A DNA stretch of 64,000 nt from Catonella sp963539695 (GCA_963539695.1 CAUTOC010000001.1:20257-84256), one strand, 5' to 3'. Numbered from the stretch's first letter, positions 43,647-53,010 are shown. Notes: a model not told the origin generated them from the letters alone. Numbers and translations: made by a program.

Positions 43647-45059
43647 TTATACCGGATAAGCTCCGTTAGCTGTATCAGCTACAGTGCTGTCCACCTTTGT
43701 CTGCTGAGCTTTTCTGTATTTGAAGAATTCAGTAGCAACCTGTGGGAAAAGTGCATAAGAGAGCACATCCTCATCCTGTTGTTTCCACTCTTTAACTTCT
43801 TCCTCAAACTTAGCAAGCTGTGGCTCTATAAGATCAGCCGGTCTGCAGGTAATTGGCTTCTGATCTCCGATAGCCTTCTTAACAACCTCCGGATTGAAAG
43901 GCTTAACTGTCTCACCGAACTCACCTGAAAGAATCTTCTTAGATTCTTTAGTTATCATCTTATAACGCTCACCCTGAAGCACATTAAGAACTGCCTGAGT
44001 ACCAACTATCTGTGAAGAAGGTGTAACAAGAGGCGGCTCACCGAAATCAGCTCTTACTCTTGGAATTTCTTTAAGCACTTCCTCGTACTTATCTTCTGCA
44101 TGAGCTTCTTTAAGCTGTGACACAAGATTTGAAAGCATACCGCCAGGTACCTGATAAAGCAAAGTCTTGATATCTACGCCAAGCACCTTTGTGTTCATAA
44201 GACCGCTTGCAAGATATTTCTCACGAAGTGGACGGAAATAATCAGCAATTTCAGCAAGCTTATTCTGGTCAAGACCTGTATCGTACTCAGTTCCTCTAAA
44301 TGCCTCAACCATAACTTCAGTAGCAGGTTGACTTGTTCCCATAGCAAGCGGACTCATAGCTGTATCTATGATATTAGCTCCCGCCTCTACTGACTTCATA
44401 TAAGTCATGGCTGCAACACCTGATGTATAGTGAGTGTGCATTTCGATAGGAAGTTTAGTTCCTTCACGAAGTGCTGTAACAAGCTTAGTAGCCTCGGTTG
44501 GTACAAGAAGTCCTGCCATATCTTTAATACAAAGAGAATCAGCACCCATTTCTTCAATGGCTTTTGCTTTAGCTTTCCAATAATCAAGGGTGTAAGCTTC
44601 TCCTAAGGTATAGGAAAGTGCTACCTGAGCATGTCCGCCTTCCTTTTTAGACGCTGTAACTGCAGTCTGAAGATTTCGGAGGTCATTGAAACAGTCAAAA
44701 ATTCTGATTATATCTATACCGTTTGCAAGTGATTTCTGAACAAAATATTCAACTACATCATCTGAATAATGATTGTATCCAAGGATGTTCTGACCTCTGA
44801 AAAGCATCTGAAGCTTTGTATTCTTAAATCCCGCTTTAAGTTTACGAAGTCTTTCCCATGGATCTTCCTTTAAGAAACGAAGGCAGGCATCAAATGTAGC
44901 ACCACCCCAACATTCAACTGCGTGATAGCCGATTTCATCCATCTTGCCAATTATAGGAAGCATCTCTTCAGTCGTCATTCTTGTTGCGATAAGGGACTGA
45001 TGTGCATCACGAAGAACAGTATCAACTATCTTAACTGCCTTATTACCCTGTTCTGACAT
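43647..45059 (-). CDS. pyruvate/oxaloacetate carboxyltransferase subunit (OadA / PycB / transcarboxylase 5S-like)
   Basis: 470 residues of the carboxyltransferase TIM barrel: RDAHQSLIATRMTTEEMLP at the N-terminus, AVECWGGATFDACLRFL, the carbamylated-lysine motif SLCIKDMAGLL and the metal-binding MHTHYTSGVA. It moves carboxyl groups between biotin and pyruvate/oxaloacetate. The C-terminal biotin domain of typical OadA is absent; the biotin carrier is separate (46325-46693). Last gene of a five-gene cluster with a sodium pump subunit and a second, CoA-type carboxyltransferase. Confidence 0.9.
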   Translation of the reverse strand: MSEQGNKAVKIVDTVLRDAHQSLIATRMTTEEMLPIIGKMDEIGYHAVECWGGATFDACLRFLKEDPWERLRKLKAGFKNTKLQMLFRGQNILGYNHYSDDVVEYFVQKSLANGIDIIRIFDCFNDLRNLQTAVTASKKEGGHAQVALSYTLGEAYTLDYWKAKAKAIEEMGADSLCIKDMAGLLVPTEATKLVTALREGTKLPIEMHTHYTSGVAAMTYMKSVEAGANIIDTAMSPLAMGTSQPATEVMVEAFRGTEYDTGLDQNKLAEIADYFRPLREKYLASGLMNTKVLGVDIKTLLYQVPGGMLSNLVSQLKEAHAEDKYEEVLKEIPRVRADFGEPPLVTPSSQIVGTQAVLNVLQGERYKMITKESKKILSGEFGETVKPFNPEVVKKAIGDQKPITCRPADLIEPQLAKFEEEVKEWKQQDEDVLSYALFPQVATEFFKYRKAQQTKVDSTVADTANGAYPV

Positions 45060-45161
45060 ATGTTAATCTCCTTTTAATATTCAATATTACTGTGATTAAT
45101 GATACAGGACTGCCATAGCTTATGCTTTCCACAATCCTTAAATAATATTGGTATCATTACA

Positions 45162-46289
45162 CTACTTAACTCCAAAAATAGCCATAAACACACCTGCTGC
45201 AACTGCCGTACCTATAACTCCGGCAACATTAGGTCCCATAGCATGCATAAGCAGGAAGTTAGAAGGATCCGCCTCAGAACCTACCTTCTGTGATACTCTG
45301 GCTGCCATAGGAACGGCTGAAACTCCTGCTGAACCGATAAGCGGATTTATCTTGCCACCGGTTAAATGGCAAAGTAATTTACCAAAAAGCACACCTGTAG
45401 CAGTTGCAACTCCAAATGCCACAAGACCGAGAGCAACTATTTTAAGTGTATCAAGCTTTAAGAATGCCTCAGCTGATGTTGTAGCACCTACTGAAGTACC
45501 AAGTAAAATAACTACAATATACATAAGTGCATTACTTGCAGTTTCCTGAAGCTGCTTAACTACTCCACTCTCTCTGAAAAGATTACCAAGCATAAGCATA
45601 CCTACAAGAGGAGCAGTTGTTGGAAGAATAAGTGTAACAACTATAGTAACAACTATAGGGAAGAAAATTTTCTCAAGTTTACTTACAGGTCTTAGCTGTT
45701 CCATTTTGATTTTTCTATCCTTTTCAGTTGTAAAAAGCTTCATAATAGGCGGCTGAATAATAGGAACTAAAGACATATATGAATATGCCGCAACTGCAAT
45801 CGGTCCCATATATTCAGTCTGTCCAAGCTTACCTGCAAGGAAAATAGATGTAGGACCGTCAGCACCGCCGATAATTGCGATAGCTGCTGCAGCTTTATCA
45901 TTAAAGCCAAGCAAGATAGCGAAGAAATAAGCACCGAAAATACCGAACTGAGCCGCTGCACCCATAATAAAGCTTATAGGGTTGGCAATCAGCGGACCAA
46001 AGTCTGTCATCGCACCTACACCTAAGAATATAAGGCAAGGAAGAATACTCCATTCATCAAGTAAGAAGAAGAAATGGAGAAGTCCGCCCTCCTTCATAAT
46101 ATCCGGATAGATATTTACAAGCAACATACCAAAAGAAATAGGAACCAAAAGTAGTGGCTCATATCCCTTTGCTATAGCTAAGTATAAGAACACAAGAGCA
46201 ATAAATATCATAAGAATATTGCCCAAAGACAGGTTGACAAATGCTGTCTGTGCTGCCAGGTTCTCGAGCATATTTGAAACATAGCTCAT
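45162..46289 (-). CDS. oadB: sodium-translocating decarboxylase beta subunit (OadB/MmdB/GcdB)
   Basis: Membrane subunit that decarboxylates carboxybiotin and exports sodium. 375 residues with about nine helices and the signature regions GVGAMTDFGPLIANP, IIGGADGPTSIFLAGKLG (the conserved aspartate-containing channel segment) and the mirror segment near LLMHAMGPNVAGVIGTAVAAGV. The three decarboxylase types share this subunit, so the symbol is by family only. Start ATG with GGAGGTAATAATCT. It lies between carrier and OadA-like genes. Confidence 0.92.
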   Translation of the reverse strand: MSYVSNMLENLAAQTAFVNLSLGNILMIFIALVFLYLAIAKGYEPLLLVPISFGMLLVNIYPDIMKEGGLLHFFFLLDEWSILPCLIFLGVGAMTDFGPLIANPISFIMGAAAQFGIFGAYFFAILLGFNDKAAAAIAIIGGADGPTSIFLAGKLGQTEYMGPIAVAAYSYMSLVPIIQPPIMKLFTTEKDRKIKMEQLRPVSKLEKIFFPIVVTIVVTLILPTTAPLVGMLMLGNLFRESGVVKQLQETASNALMYIVVILLGTSVGATTSAEAFLKLDTLKIVALGLVAFGVATATGVLFGKLLCHLTGGKINPLIGSAGVSAVPMAARVSQKVGSEADPSNFLLMHAMGPNVAGVIGTAVAAGVFMAIFGVK

Positions 46290-46324
46290 AGATTATTACC
46301 TCCATTTATTGTACAGTTATTGGT

Positions 46325-46693
46325 TTAGTTAAGAGATGCAAGTAAAGCACCGGCTTCAACCGCATCACCAACTGCACAAGAAACAGAAGCTATAGTTCCG
46401 TCCTGAGGTGCAACTATATCATTTTCCATCTTCATAGCCTCAAGTACGATGATTACATCACCTTTCTTAACAGCCTGACCTGCATTTGCCTTAACAGCCA
46501 AAATCTTACCCGGCATAGGTGCATTTACTTTAACGGCACCTACCGCTCCGCTTGCTGCAGGAGCTGATACTACAGGCTTTGGAGCTGCTACAGGAGCCGC
46601 ACTCTTAACTACAGGAGCTGTACCGGCACAAGCACCCTCTTCAACAGTTACTTCATAAGCTGTTCCATTAACCGTAATTGTATATGTTTTCAT
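46325..46693 (-). CDS. biotin carboxyl carrier protein
   Basis: 122 residues: N-terminal MKTYTITVNGTAYEVTVEEG, an Ala/Pro-rich linker (about 27-50), then the biotinyl domain with VLEAMKMEND, biotin on Lys88. The size and first 20 residues resemble the 1.3S subunit of Propionibacterium transcarboxylase and MmdC-type carriers. It shuttles the carboxyl group between the two carboxyltransferases and the OadB pump. Encoded between the gamma-like and beta subunits. Confidence 0.93.
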   Translation of the reverse strand: MKTYTITVNGTAYEVTVEEGACAGTAPVVKSAAPVAAPKPVVSAPAASGAVGAVKVNAPMPGKILAVKANAGQAVKKGDVIIVLEAMKMENDIVAPQDGTIASVSCAVGDAVEAGALLASLN

Positions 46694-46743
46694 AATAAAA
46701 TTATCCTTTCAAAATTATTAAAAATATTAAAATTATAGATATA

Positions 46744-47517
46744 CTAAGCATTTTTCCATGAAGCTGTTCCTTTTCTTCTTATTGAGCGAACTACCAGTCC
46801 GTCAGCAGGAACTTCTGTATTTTCAGAATTATAAGCCATAATAGCTGCCATCATAACTGCTGTAAGTTCCGCACCGCTTAAATCTTCGTTCTGAACTGCT
46901 ATAGGCTCTACAACTTCAGCAACTTCTACATGTTCGGTAACTGTTTTTTCCTTCTTTGCAAGGAATTTCGGCACAAGGCTCAAAGCTCTGATTACAAAGC
47001 TTATAAATATAAGCACAAGGAAAATGAAAAGCATACCGAAAAGAGTATTGATTCCGGCTTTTTCAAGTTTTTGTGCCATTGTCACCTGTCTCTCAACAGA
47101 AAGGCTTGAAGGGAGGTATCCACTGTCAACACTATTCTCATCAAAAGTAGCTACAAACTTAACTACTCCGCCTTCAAACTCAATCATCTCTTCAAATTTA
47201 ACAAAATCTTTGCCTTCTACAATATTAGCACTAGCCTCATCAACTGACTTAAAACTACCTACCTCTTCCTTAACATTATCCAGGTTTTCTACCATAGGTA
47301 AAATAAGTTTCTTAGATTTGTTATCAAGTCTTTCTTTAACAAGATCTGCAAGTTCGCCTTCTGCCCAAGACTTAGCAAAAAAATTTCCCGACTGCATTAC
47401 AGTATCTTTATGATAAGTCAAGGTTTCACTGCCTGTCTTAGAAGCATTTGCACAGCCACTAAGAAGCATAAAGCAGGAGAAAACGCTAAGCACTAATAAC
47501 ATTAGTCTTTTCTGCAT
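46744..47517 (-). CDS. OadG-type decarboxylase gamma subunit with lipoprotein-like N-terminus
   Basis: 257 residues. A signal peptide with lipobox LLSGC (Cys22) leads to about 120 residues predicted outside the cell, then one membrane helix (GMLFIFLVLIFISFVIRAL, about 158-177) and a cytoplasmic tail ending TELTAVMMAAI-like (LSGAELTAVMMAAIMAYN), which matches OadG tails that hold the complex together. Canonical OadG is 80-100 residues with the helix at the very start, so the exported domain is an addition. The start follows AGAGAGGAAG. First of the pump genes after the CoA carboxyltransferase. Confidence 0.82.
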   Translation of the reverse strand: MQKRLMLLVLSVFSCFMLLSGCANASKTGSETLTYHKDTVMQSGNFFAKSWAEGELADLVKERLDNKSKKLILPMVENLDNVKEEVGSFKSVDEASANIVEGKDFVKFEEMIEFEGGVVKFVATFDENSVDSGYLPSSLSVERQVTMAQKLEKAGINTLFGMLFIFLVLIFISFVIRALSLVPKFLAKKEKTVTEHVEVAEVVEPIAVQNEDLSGAELTAVMMAAIMAYNSENTEVPADGLVVRSIRRKGTASWKNA

Positions 47518-47535
47518 ATTTACTTCCTCTCTATA

Positions 47536-48972
47536 TTAAATTGTGCTGTGTTTTTTGTTTGGACGATGCTCTCTCTTTGTGTATAACATCTCAAAAGCAT
47601 ATACGAGTTGCTTTCTAGTTGCAACAGGTTCAATTATGCTGTCCACAAAGCCTCTTTTAGCTGCTGCTACAGGGCTGTTCTGAAGTGCAGCATATTCGCC
47701 TGCTTTCTCATTAATAATAGCAGCATCCTTACCTGCATAAATGATTTCAGCCGCAAGTTTTGCATCCATCATACCAATTTCAGCATCATTATAAGCAAAT
47801 ACAAGATCTGCTCCTATATGCTTTGAATTCATGGTAATATAAGCACTTCCATAAGCCTTGCCCACAATGAGATTTACCTTAGGCACTGTGGCATTCGTAA
47901 AAGCTGATGTAAGCTGTGATAACGCTCTTGCTATAGAACGCTCCTCACCTACAGATGAAGCAAAACCTGTCACTGATGTAAGTGTAAGTACAGGGATTGA
48001 GAATGAATCACAGAATTTTACAAAATGAGCCGCCTTATAAGCACCTGCCATTGTAAGCACTGTATCAAACTTCTTTGCTGCCTTGCCGTCTTCACCAAGT
48101 AATTCACTGCGGTTTGCTACTGCTCCCACAACTGCTCCGTTAAGACGGATAAAACCGATTACCATTTCTTTTGCACAATCTGCCTTTAATTCTAAGAACC
48201 AGTTATTATCGGAAATCTCACGAAGAGCTACTGCTGTATCTTTAAGATGTGAACCTAAACCTGCTGTTACTCTGTTTAAGTCATCCTCACATTCACTAAG
48301 AACACCTGTATCCTCGTTATTTGAAGGAAGTATGGAAACAAGCTCTCTAGCTTTAGCAAGAGCCTCTACATCATCTTCCGCAACTATATCTACATTTCCG
48401 GACTCTGCCTGAAAAGCAGCTCCGGCTGTATTACATTTAGCTGTATAGTTATTGTCTACCGCATTTGGTGAATTTACAAAAAGCTTAGCATTTTCTTTTG
48501 TCATAATAACAAAATCACTTATAGCCGCCGAAATTGCAGAACCTCCACCACAGGTACCAAGAATAACGGTAACTGTAGGAATAACTCCGCTTGCAAGTAC
48601 CTGTCTTTGATATACTTTACCAAAGGCATCAAGTGCATCTGTAGACTCTTCAAGACGCATACCTGCACAATCCGTAATTGCAACTACAGGAACACCAACC
48701 TTAGTAGCAAGATCATAAACATTAACTATCTGTCTTGCATGCATTTCACCCATAGTTCCGCCAAGAGCATTTTTATCCTGACTATAGACATAAACAAGGC
48801 TGCCGTCAATAAGACCGTAACCTGTAATTACGCCGTCACCAGGAACTTCTTTACCACCCAGGTTGAAATCTGTACTTCTTTTTGTAACTAAAGCACCAAT
48901 TTCAACAAAACTGTTTTCGTCGAGCAGAGAAAGTATTCTATCTCTTGCTGACAGCACTGCTGTACTACCCAT
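47536..48972 (-). CDS. acyl-CoA-type carboxyltransferase (MmdA / transcarboxylase 12S-like)
   Basis: 478 residues of the crotonase-fold carboxyl transferase family (alpha subunit of methylmalonyl-CoA decarboxylase, 12S of transcarboxylase). GTCGGGSAISAAISDFVIM and SVTGFASSVGEERSIARALS are the two oxyanion-loop regions, and GSAYITMNSKHIGADLVFAY the second-half core. Sequence differs enough from MmdA that the acyl-CoA substrate is uncertain. Start ATG at 48972 with GGAGGG; the open frame upstream is leader sequence. First gene of the cluster and preceded by a consensus promoter at 49058. Confidence 0.85.
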   Translation of the reverse strand: MGSTAVLSARDRILSLLDENSFVEIGALVTKRSTDFNLGGKEVPGDGVITGYGLIDGSLVYVYSQDKNALGGTMGEMHARQIVNVYDLATKVGVPVVAITDCAGMRLEESTDALDAFGKVYQRQVLASGVIPTVTVILGTCGGGSAISAAISDFVIMTKENAKLFVNSPNAVDNNYTAKCNTAGAAFQAESGNVDIVAEDDVEALAKARELVSILPSNNEDTGVLSECEDDLNRVTAGLGSHLKDTAVALREISDNNWFLELKADCAKEMVIGFIRLNGAVVGAVANRSELLGEDGKAAKKFDTVLTMAGAYKAAHFVKFCDSFSIPVLTLTSVTGFASSVGEERSIARALSQLTSAFTNATVPKVNLIVGKAYGSAYITMNSKHIGADLVFAYNDAEIGMMDAKLAAEIIYAGKDAAIINEKAGEYAALQNSPVAAAKRGFVDSIIEPVATRKQLVYAFEMLYTKREHRPNKKHSTI

Positions 48973-49057
48973 TCTTAGCCCTCCATTAAACTCAAGTTTG
49001 GTTTTTATCCGGGATAAACTGAATAGTATATAAATATCCAACTTATCGCCGATTGTA

Positions 49058-49086
49058 ATTATAAACTTATAATTAGAAAAGTACAA
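49058..49086 (-). promoter_or_regulatory. promoter of the decarboxylase cluster
   Basis: On the minus strand TTGTAC (49081-49086), a 17-base spacer, TATAAT (49058-49063), leaving a leader of about 80 bases. It lies between scpB and the first carboxyltransferase gene. Confidence 0.75.
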
Positions 49087-49125
49087 GTGCATTTTAAGTT
49101 TTTTGTAAGATTTTTAATTTTTTAA

Positions 49126-49707
49126 TCAATCTTTTTCCAAATCTTCAAATGACATTTGAGCCTCTTCTTCTGCCTCTTTCTTAAATACATCTTCTGTTTC
49201 CTGTTCTATAACCGGCAAATCCTCAAGAGATTTAATCCCGAATGAACGAAGGAAATCCTCAGTAGTACCGAATACCAAAGGTTTTCCCGGCACTTGCAGC
49301 CTGCCCGCTTCTTCAATAAGTCCATACTCAATAAGCTTATTTACAGCATGGTCTGATTTTACGCCTCTTATGGCTTCAATATCCGCTCTTGTAACAGGCT
49401 GCTTGTAGGCAACTATTGACAAAGTTTCAAGTAATGTATCCGTAAGGTTATGCTTCTTAGGTACATTAGTAACTTTAATCAATGTTTCATACATATCGGC
49501 TTTAGTACACATTTGGAAAGAATCTTCAAGTTCTATAATATTTATTCCATGTGCTTCATCATCATATTCATCCATCATAGTATGAATGACTTTCCTTACA
49601 GTATCTTCATCCAGTTCCACTGCTTCTGCTATTGCGGTAAGCCTGACAGATTTTCCCATCGCAAAGAGAATCGCTTCTATCTTAGCCTTTAATTTTTTTA
49701 ATTCCAC
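49126..49707 (-). CDS. scpB: segregation and condensation protein ScpB
   Basis: Winged-helix partner of the SMC-kleisin condensin. 193 residues: IEAILFAMGKSVRLTAIAEA, ETLSIVAYKQPVTRADIEAIRGV and a typical acidic C-terminal tail. GTG start 3 bases after the scpA stop. SMC itself is elsewhere. Confidence 0.95.
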   Translation of the reverse strand: MELKKLKAKIEAILFAMGKSVRLTAIAEAVELDEDTVRKVIHTMMDEYDDEAHGINIIELEDSFQMCTKADMYETLIKVTNVPKKHNLTDTLLETLSIVAYKQPVTRADIEAIRGVKSDHAVNKLIEYGLIEEAGRLQVPGKPLVFGTTEDFLRSFGIKSLEDLPVIEQETEDVFKKEAEEEAQMSFEDLEKD

Positions 49708-49710
49708 CTT

Positions 49711-50499
49711 TTATTCTTCTCCCATATTTTTATAATCTTCCCAAGTAAATATCTTTTCTTCTATGAATTTTATTATTATATCAGAAACATTATCCTCTTG
49801 AACGGCCTTAACGGCTCCTACCTTCATAAGTTCAAGTACAGCTAAAAAACTTACTATTATGTGAAGTTTTGAAGGCTGCTTTATAAGAAATTCTCTAAAG
49901 TTAAAATATTTATGCTCTTTGCCATAATTCTGCAGTTTATTAATAGATTCCGACAGACTGACAGGCTCTTTCTTTATCTTTCCGAATGAGCTTCTTATAG
50001 GATCAGCCTTGTCCATTTGTTTTTTTATAACAAAATTAAATATATTATGTAATTTTATAAGAGTTAAATCTCCTATAATTTCACCAATTTCAGGTTTTTC
50101 TTTATATTCGGCTACTTCCTTAGGTATAGTTGGCTCCTTAAAAAGGAATGAAGATGCAAAACCCTCTCTTCCCCTCAAAAGTTCAGCAGAATATTTATAC
50201 ATTTTATATTCAAGCAATCTGTTTACAAGATCTTCTCTCGAATCTATTTCCTCTCCATTTTCTTTTTCTTCTTTCGGTAAAAGCATCCGTGATTTAATAT
50301 TTATTAACTGTGCCGCAACTAAAAGAAAATCGCTCATTATATCTAAATCGGCTGTTTTCATTTGATTAATATATTCCATATACTGATCTGTAATTTCAGC
50401 TATAGGTATGTCATATATATCTATTTTATTTTTTTCAATAAGATGAAGAAGAAGGTCAAGAGGACCTTCAAAAACTTCAAGCTTAACTTCAATTCCCAT
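49711..50499 (-). CDS. scpA: segregation and condensation protein ScpA
   Basis: Kleisin that closes the SMC ring for chromosome compaction. 262 residues: N-terminal VKLEVFEGPLDLLLHLIEKNKI (SMC neck contact) and C-terminal winged helix (VSFLAVLELMKVGAVKAVQED). Overlaps the phosphoesterase gene upstream by 11 bases and is followed by scpB, the usual pair. Confidence 0.96.
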   Translation of the reverse strand: MGIEVKLEVFEGPLDLLLHLIEKNKIDIYDIPIAEITDQYMEYINQMKTADLDIMSDFLLVAAQLINIKSRMLLPKEEKENGEEIDSREDLVNRLLEYKMYKYSAELLRGREGFASSFLFKEPTIPKEVAEYKEKPEIGEIIGDLTLIKLHNIFNFVIKKQMDKADPIRSSFGKIKKEPVSLSESINKLQNYGKEHKYFNFREFLIKQPSKLHIIVSFLAVLELMKVGAVKAVQEDNVSDIIIKFIEEKIFTWEDYKNMGEE

Positions 50500-51334
50500 T
50501 TAATTTTTCTCCAAATTTTAATTCTACAAATGTAAGCTCAGGTGGATTAAATATTCTTAGATCAACGGTATGAGTACCTGCACCGCAAGAAACTATCATA
50601 TTTTTATTATTCTCTTTATATAAACCGCCGGAATATTTAGGAAATATAAAAAAATCCGGTCCTATTACTCCGCCTAATACAGGTAGCCGCATTATCCCCC
50701 CATGTAAATGTCCTGAAAGGGTCAAATCAGCTCCCCACCTGCTATATGTATCAAAATAAAGAGGTGAATGAGCCATAAGTATACTATAGTTATGGCCTTT
50801 ATTTCCCAGCTTATTAACCATATTATCAATTGATAATTTTTTCCTTTTAAATTTAGGATAAAATTCCATACCCAAGCTAAGCCCATATATATCAATGCTT
50901 TCTTTATTTTCATTGATATACTTATACACATCATTATCAAGCAGCTTTATATTAAATTTTGATATAGCTGTTTTGTATTCTTTCCAAAGTTTAGAATGCA
51001 GTTTTTCTTCATGATTTCCCAAAGCATGTATTACAGTGTATTTTTTAGAAAGCTTTGAGAGTAAATCTATTGCTACATACACGGACTCACTTGATGTAGG
51101 ACTATAGCCTTCATTATATCTATTGTTTTCACCGCCAACCACCATATCCCCGCCTATTAATATACAGTCAGGATTTACTTTATCTATAAAGTGTATCAGT
51201 GAAGAATTTTCTTTTCCATATATTTTTCCATGTAAATCAGATATAAAAATGAATTTAAATCCATCAAAGGATAATGGCAGCTTGGATGAATAAAGCTGAT
51301 ATTTTTTTATATATAAACCTTTTCCAATAATCAA
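50489..51334 (-). CDS. calcineurin-like metallophosphoesterase
   Basis: 281 residues with the full two-metal set: ISDLHGK (D and H), LIGGDMVVGG (D), ALGNHEEK (N, H), MAHSPL (H) and LSGHLHGG (two H). A basic segment at the N-terminus may touch the membrane but a full helix is not evident. Related proteins are YkuE/YaeI-like phosphoesterases of the membrane face. Substrate unknown. TTG start with AAGGGG about 7 bases ahead. Translationally coupled to scpA. Confidence 0.85.
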   Translation of the reverse strand: MIIGKGLYIKKYQLYSSKLPLSFDGFKFIFISDLHGKIYGKENSSLIHFIDKVNPDCILIGGDMVVGGENNRYNEGYSPTSSESVYVAIDLLSKLSKKYTVIHALGNHEEKLHSKLWKEYKTAISKFNIKLLDNDVYKYINENKESIDIYGLSLGMEFYPKFKRKKLSIDNMVNKLGNKGHNYSILMAHSPLYFDTYSRWGADLTLSGHLHGGIMRLPVLGGVIGPDFFIFPKYSGGLYKENNKNMIVSCGAGTHTVDLRIFNPPELTFVELKFGEKLNGN

Positions 51335-51496
51335 TCATTATCCCCTTTCCCTATTAAATAGTATTTAACATATATTACCCTCTGACAATATTTCTTTCAT
51401 AATAACTATTTTAACATAAAAATACCAGCTATGATATATCTAATTCTAAATATTCATAACCGGTAATACTTTATTTCATAATAACATCGCAATAAT

Positions 51497-51733
51497 TTAA
51501 TAATTAATTTCTATAGTATCTATTCTACTAACTATTCCCATATCTTCAAGTTGCCTAATCATCCTATATACAGTTGCCATTCCAACAGTTTTATCTTTTT
51601 CAGTTACCTGATAATATATATCCTTACAGGAATTAAAATCATTGTTCATGATAACATCAATAATAAGCTTACGCTGTTTGGTAATACGACAGCCGTTATT
51701 TTTCAATCTTTCAATAACCTGTTCACTTGTCAT
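51497..51733 (-). CDS. half-length Fur-family regulator (winged helix only)
   Basis: 78 residues matching the DNA-binding half of Fur/PerR/Zur: RLKNNGCRITKQRKLIIDVI and VGMATVYRMIRQLEDMGIVSRID. The metal-binding and dimerisation half (about 60-70 residues, normally with HHH and CxxC motifs) is absent. The sequence after the stop shows no continuing frame with those motifs, so this is not a simple frameshift. Start ATG with AAGGGG. It may be a stand-alone DNA-binding protein or a decaying gene; which is open. Confidence 0.75.
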   Translation of the reverse strand: MTSEQVIERLKNNGCRITKQRKLIIDVIMNNDFNSCKDIYYQVTEKDKTVGMATVYRMIRQLEDMGIVSRIDTIEINY

Positions 51734-51819
51734 CTTAACAACCCCTTAATATAATACTATCTATATAAAATATGCAAATATTATATTAAAACATTTGAAA
51801 ATGATTGTCAATATCATAT

Positions 51820-53010
51820 TTAAACTAACTCACCAAGCATCGAAGTTCCTATTGTTCCTTCCGGCATTTTAACACCGAAATTCTCAGCTATGGTTGCACC
51901 CATATCCGCAAAAGTATTACGCTCAGGTATACTTCCTGAGCCTTTAAAGCTCTTTGAATAAGCTATGAAAGGTACTTTCTCTCTAGTATGGTCGGTTCCT
52001 GTGTAAGTAGGATCATTTCCATGATCTGCTGTAATTATAAGCAAATCATCATCACGCATAACCTCTATAAATTCACCCAGCTTCACATCAAACTTTTCTA
52101 TCTCATCACCATAACCTATAGGATCTCTCCTATGTCCCCAAAGTGCATCAAAGTCCACAAGATTTACAAAGCAAAGTCCTGTAAAATCTTTTCCCGCTTC
52201 CTCTATAGTCTGCTCCATACCATGCACCGAACTATTTGAATGATAAGCTTTTGTAATCCCCTCAGTCACAAAAATATCATTAATTTTTCCAATGGAAATC
52301 ACATCAAATCCTGCATTTTTAAGTGCATTAAGGGCTGTATCGCCTGGTGGTTTAACAGCATAGTCGTGGCGGTTGGCTGTCCTCTTAAACTCACCCTTTT
52401 TCTTACCGACATAAGGTCTTGCTATAACTCTTCCAACCTTCCACTCATCTCTCATACAAAGTTCTCTTGCAATTTCACAACATCTGTAAAGGTTCTGAAG
52501 ATCAAATGTCTCTTCATTTCCACAAATCTGAAGCACAGAATCGGCAGATGTATACACTATCATCTTGCCTTCATTTATCTCAGTTTCAGCAAGTTCTTCT
52601 AAGATTTCCGTTCCGGAAGCACTCTTATTTCCGATAATTTCTTTACCACAGCGTTTAGACAATTCATCTAAAAGTTCTTTTGGAAAACCCGTATCAGTAA
52701 ATGTTACAAAAGGTGTGGTGGTATGAATTCCCATCATTTCCCAATGACCTGTCATTGTGTCTTTACCGTTACTTACTTCATTTAAAGGGCAATAATAAGC
52801 TAACGGTTTTTCAACAGGTTCTACCTTACTAAGGGATTTAAGATTAGCAAGTCCCAACTTTCTAAGATTTGGAATATTAAAATGCTCTACGGTATCTGAA
52901 ATATGTCCCAAGGTATCTACATTTATATCTCCAAATTTTTTGGAATCAGCCATAGCTCCCATACCCATAGAATCACAAACAATCAAAAATATTCTTTTAA
53001 ATCTGCTCAT
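51820..53010 (-). CDS. deoB: phosphopentomutase
   Basis: Interconverts (deoxy)ribose-1-phosphate and -5-phosphate. 396 residues of the alkaline phosphatase fold: IVCDSMGMGAMADS (metal and nucleophile region; the nucleophile threonine lies in DTMTGHWEMMG), and the metal residues in TADHGNDPTYTGTDHTRE. Start ATG at 53010 shares a base with the deoC stop (TGATG). Last salvage gene of the operon; feeds DeoC. Confidence 0.95.
   Translation of the reverse strand: MSRFKRIFLIVCDSMGMGAMADSKKFGDINVDTLGHISDTVEHFNIPNLRKLGLANLKSLSKVEPVEKPLAYYCPLNEVSNGKDTMTGHWEMMGIHTTTPFVTFTDTGFPKELLDELSKRCGKEIIGNKSASGTEILEELAETEINEGKMIVYTSADSVLQICGNEETFDLQNLYRCCEIARELCMRDEWKVGRVIARPYVGKKKGEFKRTANRHDYAVKPPGDTALNALKNAGFDVISIGKINDIFVTEGITKAYHSNSSVHGMEQTIEEAGKDFTGLCFVNLVDFDALWGHRRDPIGYGDEIEKFDVKLGEFIEVMRDDDLLIITADHGNDPTYTGTDHTREKVPFIAYSKSFKGSGSIPERNTFADMGATIAENFGVKMPEGTIGTSMLGELV

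Noticed and set aside
47024..47413. 129-codon + strand frame opposite the OadG-like gene, and similar long antisense frames at 45148, 48083, 60930 and 62283
   Set aside because: They mirror codon bias of the true minus-strand genes and lack start signals or family features.
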